From Chloroflexota bacterium (GTDB lineage: Bacteria; Chloroflexota; Anaerolineae; Anaerolineales; Anaerolineaceae): a stretch of 64,000 nucleotides of DNA. Shown here piece after piece: positions 34,790-43,579 of the stretch. Within the stretch, counting starts at the first letter, position 1. The number at the start of each line of letters is the position of its first letter. The notes under the pieces were generated by a model. It searched no databases, had not been told where the DNA came from, and worked only from the letters and a program-made list of their open reading frames with translations. The position numbers and the translations under genes are program-made. Location: NCBI GenBank assembly GCA_029548365.1, contig JAKPNN010000005.1, positions 1-64,000 on the forward strand, in the 5' to 3' direction.

Positions 34790-35482
34790 ATGAACGCTAA
34801 AAATACCCGCCTCTGGCTGCGGGTTGAGCTGCACGTGCACACCGCTGCCTCAACAGACAGCCTGGTTTCACCTCAAAAACTGGTCGAATATTGCCAGCAG
34901 ATTGGCATCGACCGGGTCGCAGTCACCGATCACAACAGCATCGAGGGTGCACTGAAGGCTTATGCCCTGGCGCCTGAACGGGTCATCGTCGGGGAAGAGA
35001 TCGAAACCACCCAGGGCGAACTCCTCGGGTATTTCATGACCGAGCACGTCCCGCCCGGGCTTGAGCCCATGGAAGCCATCCACCGCCTGCGCGCCCAGGG
35101 TGCGGTGATCAGCGTGGCGCATCCCTTTGACCGCGTCCGCGGCGCACAATGGACCGCAGAGGGGCTGCTGTCTATTGCGTCTCACGTGGATGCGATTGAA
35201 GTCTTCAATGCCCGCTGCCTGGGCAATCACCCCAACCAGCAAGCTGCTAACTTTGCCAGAGCACAGGCTTTGCTGACCACCGTTGGCTCTGACGCGCACA
35301 GCCTGGTTGAGATTGGGCAGGCATCGCTGTACATGCCCCCCTTTGAAGATGCACGCGGTTTTATCTCAGCTCTGCAATATGCTCTTCCCAGAAACCGGCT
35401 TTCGCCGGCATACGTACACCTCTTTTCGACGTATGCAAAACTGGTCAAAAGGCTCCGAAAAGGAAAAACAGCTCAACCTTGA
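34790..35482 (+). CDS. PHP-domain phosphoesterase-like protein
   Basis: A 230-residue protein of the PHP superfamily. The motifs are ELHVHTAASTDSLVSP at about residue 13 (metal-binding HVH), DRVAVTDHNSIEGAL at about 40 (DH), the Glu of VGEEIETTQGELLGYF at about 68, AVISVAHPFDRVRG at about 104 (His), and VGSDAHSLVEIG at about 165 (DAH). Such stand-alone PHP proteins include nucleoside phosphatases and other phosphoesterases, so the substrate is open. ATG 34790 is preferred because the motif region starts 11 residues later and a promoter ends just before it. Confidence 0.85.
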   Translation: MNAKNTRLWLRVELHVHTAASTDSLVSPQKLVEYCQQIGIDRVAVTDHNSIEGALKAYALAPERVIVGEEIETTQGELLGYFMTEHVPPGLEPMEAIHRLRAQGAVISVAHPFDRVRGAQWTAEGLLSIASHVDAIEVFNARCLGNHPNQQAANFARAQALLTTVGSDAHSLVEIGQASLYMPPFEDARGFISALQYALPRNRLSPAYVHLFSTYAKLVKRLRKGKTAQP

Positions 35483-35565
35483 TGATCTCAGCGAGGAGCG
35501 CCATCACCCTGGTCAACCTTTACTGAACAGACGAAACGCACCACACACAATTTACCTGTTTTCAT

Positions 35566-35571
35566 TATAAT
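35566..35571 (+). promoter_or_regulatory. -10 element immediately before the next ATG
   Basis: A perfect TATAAT ends seven bases before ATG 35578, so transcription would start at or next to the start codon. The -35 is poor and no ribosome-binding site is present. Confidence 0.5.
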
Positions 35572-35577
35572 TACACC

Positions 35578-36030
35578 ATGCATCAATTATTTTCCCGTCA
35601 GAACAACCCGCGTTCGGTTTGGGCGGCGCGCTTCTTAATCGCCATCGTTTTATTCTGGAACTTGCAGGCTGCGCTTAATTTCATGCTCGAACCGGCTGTG
35701 TATGCCCCCTCCTTCCAGTTACAGGGCCTTCCCGGTCAAGCAGCAGTGGCCGGGTATGGCATCCTGTTCCTGATGTGGCAGGTACCCTACGTCTTTGCCG
35801 TGCTGCACCCGGGCATATTCAAAATCTCGTTGTTGTCAGCGTTGATCATGCAGGTCATCGGGGTGATCGCTGAATCGCTTCTGCTCTCCACAATCTCGCG
35901 TGATTACACGCTCCTGCGAGGTAGCATCACCCGCTTCATCATCTTCGATGGCGCCGGCGCGCTGATCTTGCTGGGCGCGCTGGTGTTGGTGCTGCGTGAA
36001 AAATGTCACTCAAACCCGCCAAGTCGTTAG
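35578..36030 (+). CDS. Small four-helix membrane protein of unknown function
   Basis: No family was recognised. The 150 residues have four hydrophobic segments at about 17-35, 55-75, 83-103 and 120-140, with a short basic N-terminus (RQNNPRSVWAARF) and a basic C-terminus. There is no signal peptide cleavage site. It may be transcribed as a leaderless message. Neighbours (a PHP protein upstream, an NTP-transferase downstream with its own promoter) give no functional hint. Confidence 0.65.
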   Translation: MHQLFSRQNNPRSVWAARFLIAIVLFWNLQAALNFMLEPAVYAPSFQLQGLPGQAAVAGYGILFLMWQVPYVFAVLHPGIFKISLLSALIMQVIGVIAESLLLSTISRDYTLLRGSITRFIIFDGAGALILLGALVLVLREKCHSNPPSR

Positions 36031-36093
36031 GCGTATTGAAGCGCAGAAAGAACCTCATTTTTCCTGCTGCATCCATCGCCATTTTCAAATTGA

Positions 36094-36124
36094 TTTACAC
36101 ACTCCACATCATCAGTCGTATAAT
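36094..36124 (+). promoter_or_regulatory. Promoter of the NTP-transferase gene
   Basis: TTTACA (36094) or TTACAC (36095) stands 18-19 bases before TATAAT (36119-36124). The start near 36131 would leave a leader of about 80 bases with no evident structure. Confidence 0.5.
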
Positions 36125-36209
36125 GAAGTTAGTTTAATATCTCATAAATGATGGGCGGGATGAAATTAACCCAGGGTGACCTGACAAGGGCGTTGATCGA
36201 GAGGTCCAA

Positions 36210-37061
36210 ATGATCATGCAACAGGAAAGAAAATACCCGGTCTTCGTGATGTGCGGGAGAGACCATCAACGGAGCAGATTATTAAAAATCATCGACCCGG
36301 ACGAGAAGTATAAATCCAAAGCTTTACTGCCTTTTTTGGGCAGGCGCTTGATCGATTGGCAAATGGAAGCGCTGAACCGCTCCCCTTACATTGAAGGGCT
36401 CTACCTGCTCGGGCTATCCGCATCGGATGCAAGCTTCAGCTTTCCTGTTCACTACGTGCCCGTTGAAACGACGGCAGAATTCCCTGATAAACTTACAGCC
36501 GGTATCGAATATCTCAGCGCAATCGGTAAAAATGCGCACCTGGTGGTGATCAGTTCAAGCGATGCGCCGGGAATCCAAACACCCCAGATCAACCAGTTCT
36601 TCGAACATCTCAATGCCCAGCCAGGGAGTGAATTCGTGTTATCACTGGTTCCTGAAGACCTGGTCGAAGTCGCCTTCCCGAATTCTGGGCGGGTCGTACT
36701 CCGCTTTCGTGATCAAAACCTTATTCTGGGCGAGCTTTACGCCCTCAGTCCGCGCGCCATTCGTGATCATCGCAAAACCATCGCCCAGATCAGCACCCGT
36801 CGCCTCCAGATCAACCGCCAGGCGCAAAAGATCAACCCCAAGCCGGTGATTCGCTTACTGGCACAAAAACCACACATGTGGGGCGTGATCATCAAGTATC
36901 TTTTCGGGCGGGCAACCCTGGAGGACGCTGAACGAGTGATCACAAAAACCTTCGGCTATCAGACCAGGGGGGTGATCATTTCTGATGCAGGCTTTGGTAT
37001 GGATATCGATCTCCCCGAGGATTATGAGCGCCTGAAATCATATGTTCAGGCATTACTGTGA
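36210..37061 (+). CDS. MobA-like NTP-transferase domain protein
   Basis: A 283-residue protein resembling sugar-phosphate or molybdenum-cofactor nucleotidyltransferases. After a degenerate nucleotide loop (VMCGRDHQRSRLL) comes KSKALLPFLGRRLIDWQMEAL, the substrate-binding pattern of the family, at about residue 32. VVISSSDAPGIQTPQI is the metal-binding segment, and GFGMDIDLPEDYERL at the end matches the family's final DIDTPEDY motif. The usual GxGxRM loop is missing, so activity is uncertain. ATG 36210 has GAGG five bases upstream; ATG 36216 is an alternative. Confidence 0.75.
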   Translation: MIMQQERKYPVFVMCGRDHQRSRLLKIIDPDEKYKSKALLPFLGRRLIDWQMEALNRSPYIEGLYLLGLSASDASFSFPVHYVPVETTAEFPDKLTAGIEYLSAIGKNAHLVVISSSDAPGIQTPQINQFFEHLNAQPGSEFVLSLVPEDLVEVAFPNSGRVVLRFRDQNLILGELYALSPRAIRDHRKTIAQISTRRLQINRQAQKINPKPVIRLLAQKPHMWGVIIKYLFGRATLEDAERVITKTFGYQTRGVIISDAGFGMDIDLPEDYERLKSYVQALL

Positions 37062-37156
37062 CCCTCATAACCCGGTCTTTTATATGGATGGGGTCAGTGG
37101 TGAAGGATTTTTTCGGTCATAACCTGTTTTCTCAATCCCATATTCATCTGAAGTAG

Positions 37157-37162
37157 TATAAT
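37157..37162 (+). promoter_or_regulatory. -10 element before prfA
   Basis: TATAAT lies 45 bases before the prfA ATG. A matching -35 is poor. Confidence 0.45.
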
Positions 37163-37206
37163 CCTTTGGCTGAAAATAGAAAATTATAAAAGTGAAGTCT
37201 TAAGAA

Positions 37207-38268
37207 ATGCTTGAAAAACTCACCGGGATCATTCAACGCTTCGATGAAATCGAAGCCCAACTGGCCATAGTCGGCGATGACTACGCCACTGCTATTGAGC
37301 TATCCAAAGAACGCGCAGATCTGGAAGCGCTGGTGATGCAGGCACGCGACTACCGGGAAACCCTGGATCGCATCGAGGAAACCAGGGTTCTACTTGAGGC
37401 TGAAGATGAAGACCTGCGCAACCTGGCAGAAATGGAGCTCGAAGCCCTCGGGGATCGGCGCGACCAGCTTGAATCCCAGCTCAAGGGTATGCTCGTCCCC
37501 AAAGACCCGCGTGATCAACGCAATGTCATCATGGAAATTCGCGCAGGCGCCGGCGGTAACGAGGCAGGTCTGTTTGGGGCCGATCTGTTTCGGATGTACT
37601 CTCGCTATGCAGAACGCCAGAACTGGAAAATCGACATCCTCTCCCTGCATGAAACCGGCATCGGCGGGATAAAAGAGGTCAGCTTTATGATCAAGGGCAA
37701 GGGTGCCTTTTCGCGTTTGAAATTTGAATCAGGGGTGCACAGGGTGCAACGGGTTCCCGAAACCGAAGCCCAGGGACGCATTCACACCTCAACTGCCACC
37801 GTTGCCGTTTTGGCAGAGGTTGACGATGTCGAAATCGAGATTGCCGATTCGGATATTTCCATCGACGTTTACAAATCTGCAGGCGCTGGCGGTCAAAACG
37901 TGCAGAAGAACGCCACCGCGGTCCGCATCACCCATCTCCCAACGGGCATGGTCGTCGCTTGCCAGGATGAACGCTCTCAGCTTCAAAACAAAACACGGGC
38001 GATGAGCATCCTCAGAGCGCGTCTGTTTGAAATCGAAGAACAAAAAAAGCATGCCCAGGAAGCCGCCACCCGACGCTCACAAATCGGTACAGGTGAACGC
38101 TCTGAAAAAATCCGCACCTACAACTACCCGCAAAACCGTGTCACCGATCACCGCATCAACCTTTCCTCCTACAACCTGGTCGGTATTCTGGATGGTGATA
38201 TCGACGAATTCATCGATGAGCTGACCCTGGTTGACGAAGCCGAGAAATTAGCCATGGTGGAGGAATAA
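37207..38268 (+). CDS. prfA: Peptide chain release factor 1
   Basis: RF1 reads UAG and UAA and triggers peptidyl-tRNA hydrolysis. The 353 residues have the helical domain 1, the GAGGNEAGLFGADLFRMYSRYA segment at about 115-136, and the stop-codon recognition region with GVHRVQRVPETEAQGRIHTS, including the PxT-type tripeptide PET. The catalytic GGQ (AGAGGQNVQKN) is at about residue 228. RTYNYPQNRVTDHRI near residue 302 is typical. prmC, which methylates the GGQ glutamine, follows immediately. Confidence 0.97.
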   Translation: MLEKLTGIIQRFDEIEAQLAIVGDDYATAIELSKERADLEALVMQARDYRETLDRIEETRVLLEAEDEDLRNLAEMELEALGDRRDQLESQLKGMLVPKDPRDQRNVIMEIRAGAGGNEAGLFGADLFRMYSRYAERQNWKIDILSLHETGIGGIKEVSFMIKGKGAFSRLKFESGVHRVQRVPETEAQGRIHTSTATVAVLAEVDDVEIEIADSDISIDVYKSAGAGGQNVQKNATAVRITHLPTGMVVACQDERSQLQNKTRAMSILRARLFEIEEQKKHAQEAATRRSQIGTGERSEKIRTYNYPQNRVTDHRINLSSYNLVGILDGDIDEFIDELTLVDEAEKLAMVEE

Positions 38269-38272
38269 ACCC

Positions 38273-39124
38273 ATCAACCTGCAGCACACCCGGCAAAATC
38301 TCAATCATCAACTGGCACAGGCTGACTGTGAGTCGCCCGGGCAGATCAGCCTGATCTTGCTTCAACATATCCTCAAACAGCCAAAAAGCTGGGTGCTCAG
38401 CCACTCAGAATACAGGCTCACACCTCAAGAACATGAAGCCCTGCAAGAAAGCCTGAAGCACTTCCTCCAGGGCGTTCCCCTGCCCTATATCCTGGGCCAT
38501 TGGGAGTTTTTTGGGCGAACCTTCCAGCTCACGCCCGATGTCCTCATTCCCCGTCCAGAAACCGAGATGCTGGTTGAATTCGCGCTACAGCACGCCCAAG
38601 GTTTACACTCCTGTAGAATTATCGATATTGGTACGGGCTCAGGGTGTATTGCCATCAGCCTGGCAGCAGAATTGCCTGAAGCAACCGTATTGGGGGTGGA
38701 TCTTTCCATGGCTGCACTGCGCATCGCACAAATAAATGCCCGCTACCACAATCTTCCCCACATCCATTTCATCCAGGCGGACCTGCTTTCATCGTTCTCA
38801 ACCCAGTTCGACCTGGTTTGCGCCAACCTGCCTTACATCCCCAGCCTCACCCTGGACGCCTTACCGGTCTCCCGGTGGGAGCCTCGCCTGGCATTAGATG
38901 GCGGCCAATCAGGGATGGAAACGATCCGCCGCTTGCTCGTTCAGGCTAAAACCAGAATGGCGCCAAACAGCGCTCTCCTGCTTGAAATCGAATCCACCCT
39001 GGGCGCAAGCACCCTGGCAGCCGCGCAAGAGTTATTCCCCAACGCGTATCACCAGCTCGTGCCTGACCTGGCCGGACTTGACCGCATGATCAAAATCCAG
39101 ATGATCGGTGATGATCATCTTTAA
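38273..39124 (+). CDS. prmC: PrmC, release-factor glutamine methyltransferase
   Basis: PrmC methylates the GGQ glutamine of release factors with SAM. The methyltransferase domain has VLIPRPETEMLVEFAL at about 89, the SAM loop IDIGTGSGCIAISLA at about 118, and a catalytic NLPY (CANLPYIPS) in place of the usual NPPY. The N-terminal helical domain (INLQHTRQNLNHQL, ISLILLQHILKQPKSWVLSH) lies in frame upstream of the first usual start, TTG 38357, so translation must begin earlier. The only candidates are ATC 38273, nine bases after GGAGG, and CTG 38279. The ATC start used here is an inference. Confidence 0.85.
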   Translation: MNLQHTRQNLNHQLAQADCESPGQISLILLQHILKQPKSWVLSHSEYRLTPQEHEALQESLKHFLQGVPLPYILGHWEFFGRTFQLTPDVLIPRPETEMLVEFALQHAQGLHSCRIIDIGTGSGCIAISLAAELPEATVLGVDLSMAALRIAQINARYHNLPHIHFIQADLLSSFSTQFDLVCANLPYIPSLTLDALPVSRWEPRLALDGGQSGMETIRRLLVQAKTRMAPNSALLLEIESTLGASTLAAAQELFPNAYHQLVPDLAGLDRMIKIQMIGDDHL

Positions 39125-39140
39125 GAAAAGAGGATAATCT

Positions 39141-39767
39141 GTGATTGAAACCCGCATCCTCAGCATTAATGATCCCCAGGCGATACCAGCATCCAAACGC
39201 ATTATCCGGCAAGGCGGTCTGATCGCCTTCCCCACTGACACCATCTACGGCGTCGCTTGCGATGTCTTTAACCCACAGGCGATTGAAGCTATCTATGCCG
39301 CTAAAGAGCGCCCGGTTGAAAAAGCTTTGCCGGTATTAATCGGTGATTATCGCCAGCTGGCTGAACTGATCCTGAACCCCGATCGGCGCCTGGAACGAAT
39401 TACAGCCGCGTTCTGGCCAGGTCCGTTGACCCTGGTCCTCCGTAAGAGCCACAAAATCCCCCGCCAACTATCCGCCGATGCGACCATCGGCGTTCGCATG
39501 CCAAACCTGGATTTCACCCTGACCTTACTGCGCGAAACCGGCCCTCTGGCAACGACCTCTGCCAACCGTTACGAGGGTCCCAACCCGGTTGACGCCAACG
39601 ATGTGATCACCCAATTGGGAGGACGGATCGATTTGCTCATGGACGGAGGTTTTACGCCCGGTCAGACCGCTTCCACCGTCGCCGACCTCACCGGAAGAGA
39701 CATTCGCATCTTGCGTCCGGGGCCAATTTCTCTTTCTGACCTGCAATCGGTAGCAAAGGATGAATAA
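39141..39767 (+). CDS. Threonylcarbamoyl-AMP synthase (Sua5/YwlC/TsaC family)
   Basis: This enzyme makes threonylcarbamoyl-AMP from threonine, bicarbonate and ATP for t6A37 modification of ANN-decoding tRNAs. The 208 residues show GGLIAFPTDTIYGVACDVFN at about 28-47, KERPVEKALPVLI at about 55, FWPGPLTLVLRKS at about 91, and GVRMPNLDF with ATTSANRYEGPNP at about 130. GTG 39141 is preceded by AAGAGGA. It lacks the long C-terminal Sua5 domain, as do YwlC-length short forms. TsaD is encoded at 54.8 kb. Confidence 0.93.
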   Translation: MIETRILSINDPQAIPASKRIIRQGGLIAFPTDTIYGVACDVFNPQAIEAIYAAKERPVEKALPVLIGDYRQLAELILNPDRRLERITAAFWPGPLTLVLRKSHKIPRQLSADATIGVRMPNLDFTLTLLRETGPLATTSANRYEGPNPVDANDVITQLGGRIDLLMDGGFTPGQTASTVADLTGRDIRILRPGPISLSDLQSVAKDE

Positions 39768-39879
39768 GCCCACTCAACACCCGGCTTTTAACAATTTTTA
39801 GCCTTTATCGACCGTACATCGCTTAACCAGCGCGATCGCGTGAAGACGACGATTTCTTCAGTTCGGGAGATTTGTTGTC

Positions 39880-41238
39880 CTACGTCAGTTTTTCATCGTA
39901 AAGGTCTGGAACCGCATCCGGGATTTCGGTCTCCATTTGGCGAATCTGCGGTTTGGCATACGCGATTCCACTGGCAGCCATCAAAAGAATGCCGCTGCAG
40001 ATAAACATCAAACCAATGCCCCGCCCGTTGCCAACGCCAAGCCATCGACCAATGAATGAACCCGCCAGCACGCCGCCCTCCTCCAGCCAGGGATTAAACA
40101 CACGGTCAGCCAATACCCCGCTGGTGAGATACGCCAGTGGCATCATCGAAAGCGAGATCATACTGCGCGTAGAAAATACGCGCCCCTGTACCTCCGGAGC
40201 AACCTTTTTAGCGAATATCGCTGAACTGGGCCCTGTTGAAAAGGGGATGAAGAACATCAGGATGAACAACCCGGCGCTCACAAAAATCAACGAAGAGCGC
40301 CATCCAGCCACCCAGAAACCAACCGAAGCCAGGGCAATGAATCCAATCACAGCCCGGATCAAGTTCTTTTTCGGGCCACCCCAGATACTCATCACAAGAC
40401 TCCCTGCCAGCATACCAAGACCCGATAAAGTTTGTGCCGTGCCAAAATGTGTTGCTGTTCCAAAGGAGAGGACCAAGGGGCCGATCAACGCAGTAGAAAA
40501 ATTCGCCATGAAGTTGACCAAGGCAAAATAAACGATCAGTCCCAGCAAACCCTTCCTTTCAGCCAGGTATTGCCAGCCAAAAATCATGTCCTTGTACACC
40601 GAAAGCCTGTCCTGCGGTTCTTCAGTTTGCCTTTCAGGCTGAGGAATGTGCACAATCACCAGGGTAAAAAGGGCAAACAGGTAAGTGACCACATCAATCA
40701 GGATAATCGCCTGCATGCCGCCCGCGGTGACCAGGATGCCTGCCAGAAGCGGGGTCAGGATCGATTCGATCGCCTGGCCCATCTGCGTTATGCTATTCGC
40801 TCGGGAAAGCTGATCCTTTGGAACCAGCATGACAATCGACGCCGTATACGCCGGCTGCTGGAACGCTGCGAACACTGATCCCAAAAAACTGATCAGATAA
40901 ACCGCCCACACCTCCATCCGCCCGGTCAACAGCAAAATCGCTGTGGCTAAAGTGATCACCCCCGAGAGTGAATCAGAGATCAGCATAATTTTCTTACGGT
41001 TCCAACGGTCGGAAACTGCCCCGGCAAGGGGCGACAAAAGCACCCTCGGCAGAATCGCGAACAACCCCGTAAGCGCAAAAGGCGTAGCCATGCCGGTTTT
41101 TTCAAAGATCCACACTGCCAGGGCAAAGCCGATCAGCCCCGACCCGATCATCGACCCGAGTTGGCCCAACCAGATAATAAAAAAGGTCCTCATTCCTCTG
41201 GGAGGTTCAGATATAGCTTTTTTTTCTATTGGTTTCAT
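39880..41238 (-). CDS. MFS transporter (MFS_3-like)
   Basis: A 452-residue major facilitator with about 11-12 membrane segments. The loop 2-3 motif appears as GAVSDRWNRKKIMLISD at about residue 74. The central loop carries PQPERQTEEPQDRL, and KKVAPEVQGRVFSTRSM at about 330 is shared with the MFS protein at 57.4-58.7 kb. The family includes macrolide and siderophore exporters, but no substrate can be assigned. It is transcribed alone. Confidence 0.85.
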   Translation of the reverse strand: MKPIEKKAISEPPRGMRTFFIIWLGQLGSMIGSGLIGFALAVWIFEKTGMATPFALTGLFAILPRVLLSPLAGAVSDRWNRKKIMLISDSLSGVITLATAILLLTGRMEVWAVYLISFLGSVFAAFQQPAYTASIVMLVPKDQLSRANSITQMGQAIESILTPLLAGILVTAGGMQAIILIDVVTYLFALFTLVIVHIPQPERQTEEPQDRLSVYKDMIFGWQYLAERKGLLGLIVYFALVNFMANFSTALIGPLVLSFGTATHFGTAQTLSGLGMLAGSLVMSIWGGPKKNLIRAVIGFIALASVGFWVAGWRSSLIFVSAGLFILMFFIPFSTGPSSAIFAKKVAPEVQGRVFSTRSMISLSMMPLAYLTSGVLADRVFNPWLEEGGVLAGSFIGRWLGVGNGRGIGLMFICSGILLMAASGIAYAKPQIRQMETEIPDAVPDLYDEKLT

Positions 41239-41733
41239 ATTGCATTCTTCTAAACAAATTATTTTAGTGATTAAGCCACAAATCAGGCATTGATATCAGG
41301 TTTATCGCACATCAGATTAGAAATTTGCACAGGCAATGGGTCCTCCATCATCTTCAAGGCTTCAAAATCGCAAATGAAAATAATGGATCACAGTTTCAGA
41401 CAGTATGCCATCAAATACTCTTCCATCATTGAAGATAATTTTAACAACTCGACAAGTCTAGCCGGAATCATTACCTGAGTCAAGCATCATCCAGAGAGTA
41501 TTGTAAAACAAATAGTATTTAATAATTGGTTAATGAATGAACATCATAATTTTAAGCATTGACAATTATTATGAATATCATATTAATTCGTAGGGGCAGC
41601 CCTTAGAATGCCGCTGAATGTAGAACGAACCAATTTTCAACACTCTCATCCAAGCTTACAATCAACAAAAAAGCACCCCTTTGCGGTGGGGTGCTTTTTT
41701 ATGTCGTTATCGGTTTTTTTTTGAATCAAGCAG
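41239..41733. other. AT-rich intergenic region between MFS and DUF4349 genes
   Basis: About 500 bases with no convincing gene. A 62-codon frame at 41290-41478 lacks a ribosome-binding site and family features. The region holds the upstream sequences of the MFS gene and, at its far end, a promoter-like pair (TTTTCA 41634, TACAAT 41657) directly abutting a terminator. Confidence 0.5.
41668..41701 (-). terminator. Bidirectional terminator after the DUF4349 gene
   Basis: AAGCACCCC pairs with GGGGTGCTT across an eight-base loop. The stem extends through flanking A and T runs, so it can work on either strand. On the - strand it lies just past the DUF4349 stop. Confidence 0.8.
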
Positions 41734-42717
41734 CTATTCGCCTGGTTCTGGCGCTTCCTCAGGTTGGCTGAGCGTCTCGATATCAGCTTTCCTTGCCTTC
41801 TTCAGTGCTTTTCGTTTGCGGAAATACCTGACAAGGAAGTAAATCACAACCCCTAAGGGGATCAGGAAGGGCAGGCAGAAAATGCCAAACCAGATTAATG
41901 CATCAACCAGGAATTGACCAGCGTCAATTAACGCTTCTATAGCCTCTTTAGCTGTTCCCTTCGGTTCCCAGCCAGCGATCTCTATTGGCTGTAAGGAACG
42001 TTTGGACACAACTTCGACCGATAGCGCTGAAAGGGCTGCAGATTCTTCAAGGTACCGCATGCGCCCCTTGACAATTTCAATCTCACCTCGATAGTAGGTC
42101 AATTCGCTGAACACGTCCAGCACATCCTGGGGATCCTGGGCGTCTTCCATCAACGCCACCAGGGCTTGCTCAGCGGCTTCCAGGTTGCGCAGTCGGGATT
42201 CAAGGTCGGTGAATTCAGCAGTGACATCCTGACCGGACACGTTTTCAGAAAGTACATCATCCTTTGGATTAAGCGTAAGCGCTCTGATCGACGTCATGAT
42301 CGAATCCAAACGCCCCGCAGGTACCCGCACCGTGATATTTGCCTTGGGTAAATTTCCGCGATCAGTAGTAGTCTTATACAGATTGGAAGAAACCACAAAG
42401 CCGCCTGAATCAACTGCCATATCGATTATGGCTTGCATGGTTACCTCAGGGTCTTCAACAGAGATGCGCATCTCTGCGTTGTAGATCACCATGCGTTGGA
42501 TCTCCTTCGCAGATTCACCCGTTCCGGAGACAAAATCACGTCCTCCTTCAACCGCGTACGCTTCTTCAGCGACCATGTCATAGCTATCCATGGGTGCCGA
42601 GTACATCGGTGCCTCCCTGACTGCATAACTTTCAGGCGCGGATTTCGAAGCACAGGCGCTTAACACAATCGAAAGCATCAATAAGATAAAAAACGAAAAC
42701 GTCAGTTTTTTCTTCAT
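41734..42717 (-). CDS. DUF4349 lipoprotein
   Basis: ATG 42717 has AGAGGTG upstream and opens a signal peptide ending in the lipobox LSAC (MKKKLTFSFFILLMLSIVLSAC). The 327-residue protein matches DUF4349: RMVIYNAEMRISVEDPEVTM at about residue 77, VRVPAGRLDSIMTSI at about 136, a coiled-coil stretch FTDLESRLRNLEAAEQALVAL at about 170, and a C-terminal membrane span (FGIFCLPFLIPLGVVIYFLV) with a basic tail. The function of the domain is unknown; it is found in surface lipoproteins of Gram-positive-type bacteria. Confidence 0.85.
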   Translation of the reverse strand: MKKKLTFSFFILLMLSIVLSACASKSAPESYAVREAPMYSAPMDSYDMVAEEAYAVEGGRDFVSGTGESAKEIQRMVIYNAEMRISVEDPEVTMQAIIDMAVDSGGFVVSSNLYKTTTDRGNLPKANITVRVPAGRLDSIMTSIRALTLNPKDDVLSENVSGQDVTAEFTDLESRLRNLEAAEQALVALMEDAQDPQDVLDVFSELTYYRGEIEIVKGRMRYLEESAALSALSVEVVSKRSLQPIEIAGWEPKGTAKEAIEALIDAGQFLVDALIWFGIFCLPFLIPLGVVIYFLVRYFRKRKALKKARKADIETLSQPEEAPEPGE

Positions 42718-42748
42718 TAATTCACCTCTTTTTCTCTTATATAAATCT

Positions 42749-42754
42749 ATTATA
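42749..42754 (-). promoter_or_regulatory. -10 element of the DUF4349 gene
   Basis: TATAAT on the - strand about 32 bases before the start codon; the -35 is unclear. Confidence 0.4.
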
Positions 42755-42844
42755 CAGCTTAATGACGCCTGTATTGAGAAAATAGTTCCAAGATAATTGA
42801 AAACCGTCCCCAGTTGCGACAAGCGCCTGTTCTAATTCCAATCA

Positions 42845-43576
42845 TTACCACCCACCTGCCAGTCTATTGGCGTGTAAGCGTGGAAGCCCAGCGGAGAAAA
42901 TACGCTCTTGAACCTGTGTAATATCATAGGCAACCCGATAAAACGTCCAATGTGCGCTTTCATCGTCATAAACCATGTAAGCCGCCCGCGGGTCCCGATC
43001 GCGCGGCTGACCAACCGATCCTGGATTAACGATGCATTTTTTTTCAAGCGTCATTGGTTCATTTTCAACCATGAAAAAGTGTCGGGGAACCAGCGAGTTT
43101 TCGCCCGGCATTTGAAAAATACCCGCCACATGCGTATGGCCCACCAGGCAGACCTGTGTATCGAAATGTTTCATATTCGCGCGGGCGGTCGACAGATCCA
43201 GAATGTATTCCCAAACCGGGTTGCGCGGGCTACCATGCGCAAGGGTCACGCCATCGATAACAAGGCGCTCCGGTAAATTCGCCAGCCATTGCCTTTGGGA
43301 AGGCCCCAGCTGGGATTCCAGCCAGTAAATTGAGGTTCGCGCCTCTTCATTAAAAGTTTTTAAGTCGATTTCCCCCAAAATGGCTGCATCGTGATTGCCC
43401 TTCACACATATCAGCCCCGGTAAATCTGCAATCCGATCAATACACGCATTGGGGTCAGGCCCATAACCAACAATATCGCCCAAACACCAGACACGATCAT
43501 ACTCACCAGCATCCTTCAGCACTGCGTCCAATGCGGGCAGGTTGGCGTGCACGTCTGAGATGAGCAAAGTTCGCAT
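42845..43576 (-). CDS. Calcineurin-like metallophosphoesterase
   Basis: A 243-residue phosphoesterase of the YfcE/MJ0936 type. Motifs in order: ISDVHANLPALDAVL at about residue 6 (DxH), CLGDIVGYGPDPN at about 31 (GDxxGYGP), CVKGNHDAAI at about 57 (GNHD), LAHGSPRNP at about 112, VGHTHVAGIF at about 146 (GHTH), and INPGSVGQPRDRDPRAAY at about 189. The GxVGYGP form suits phosphodiesterases of this subfamily. It follows the DUF3048 gene by three bases. Confidence 0.92.
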   Translation of the reverse strand: MRTLLISDVHANLPALDAVLKDAGEYDRVWCLGDIVGYGPDPNACIDRIADLPGLICVKGNHDAAILGEIDLKTFNEEARTSIYWLESQLGPSQRQWLANLPERLVIDGVTLAHGSPRNPVWEYILDLSTARANMKHFDTQVCLVGHTHVAGIFQMPGENSLVPRHFFMVENEPMTLEKKCIVNPGSVGQPRDRDPRAAYMVYDDESAHWTFYRVAYDITQVQERIFSAGLPRLHANRLAGGW

Positions 43577-43579
43577 GGG

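Noticed and set aside
41290-41478. A 62-codon plus-strand frame between the MFS and DUF4349 genes
   Set aside because: No ribosome-binding site, no recognisable motif, and codon use unlike neighbouring genes.
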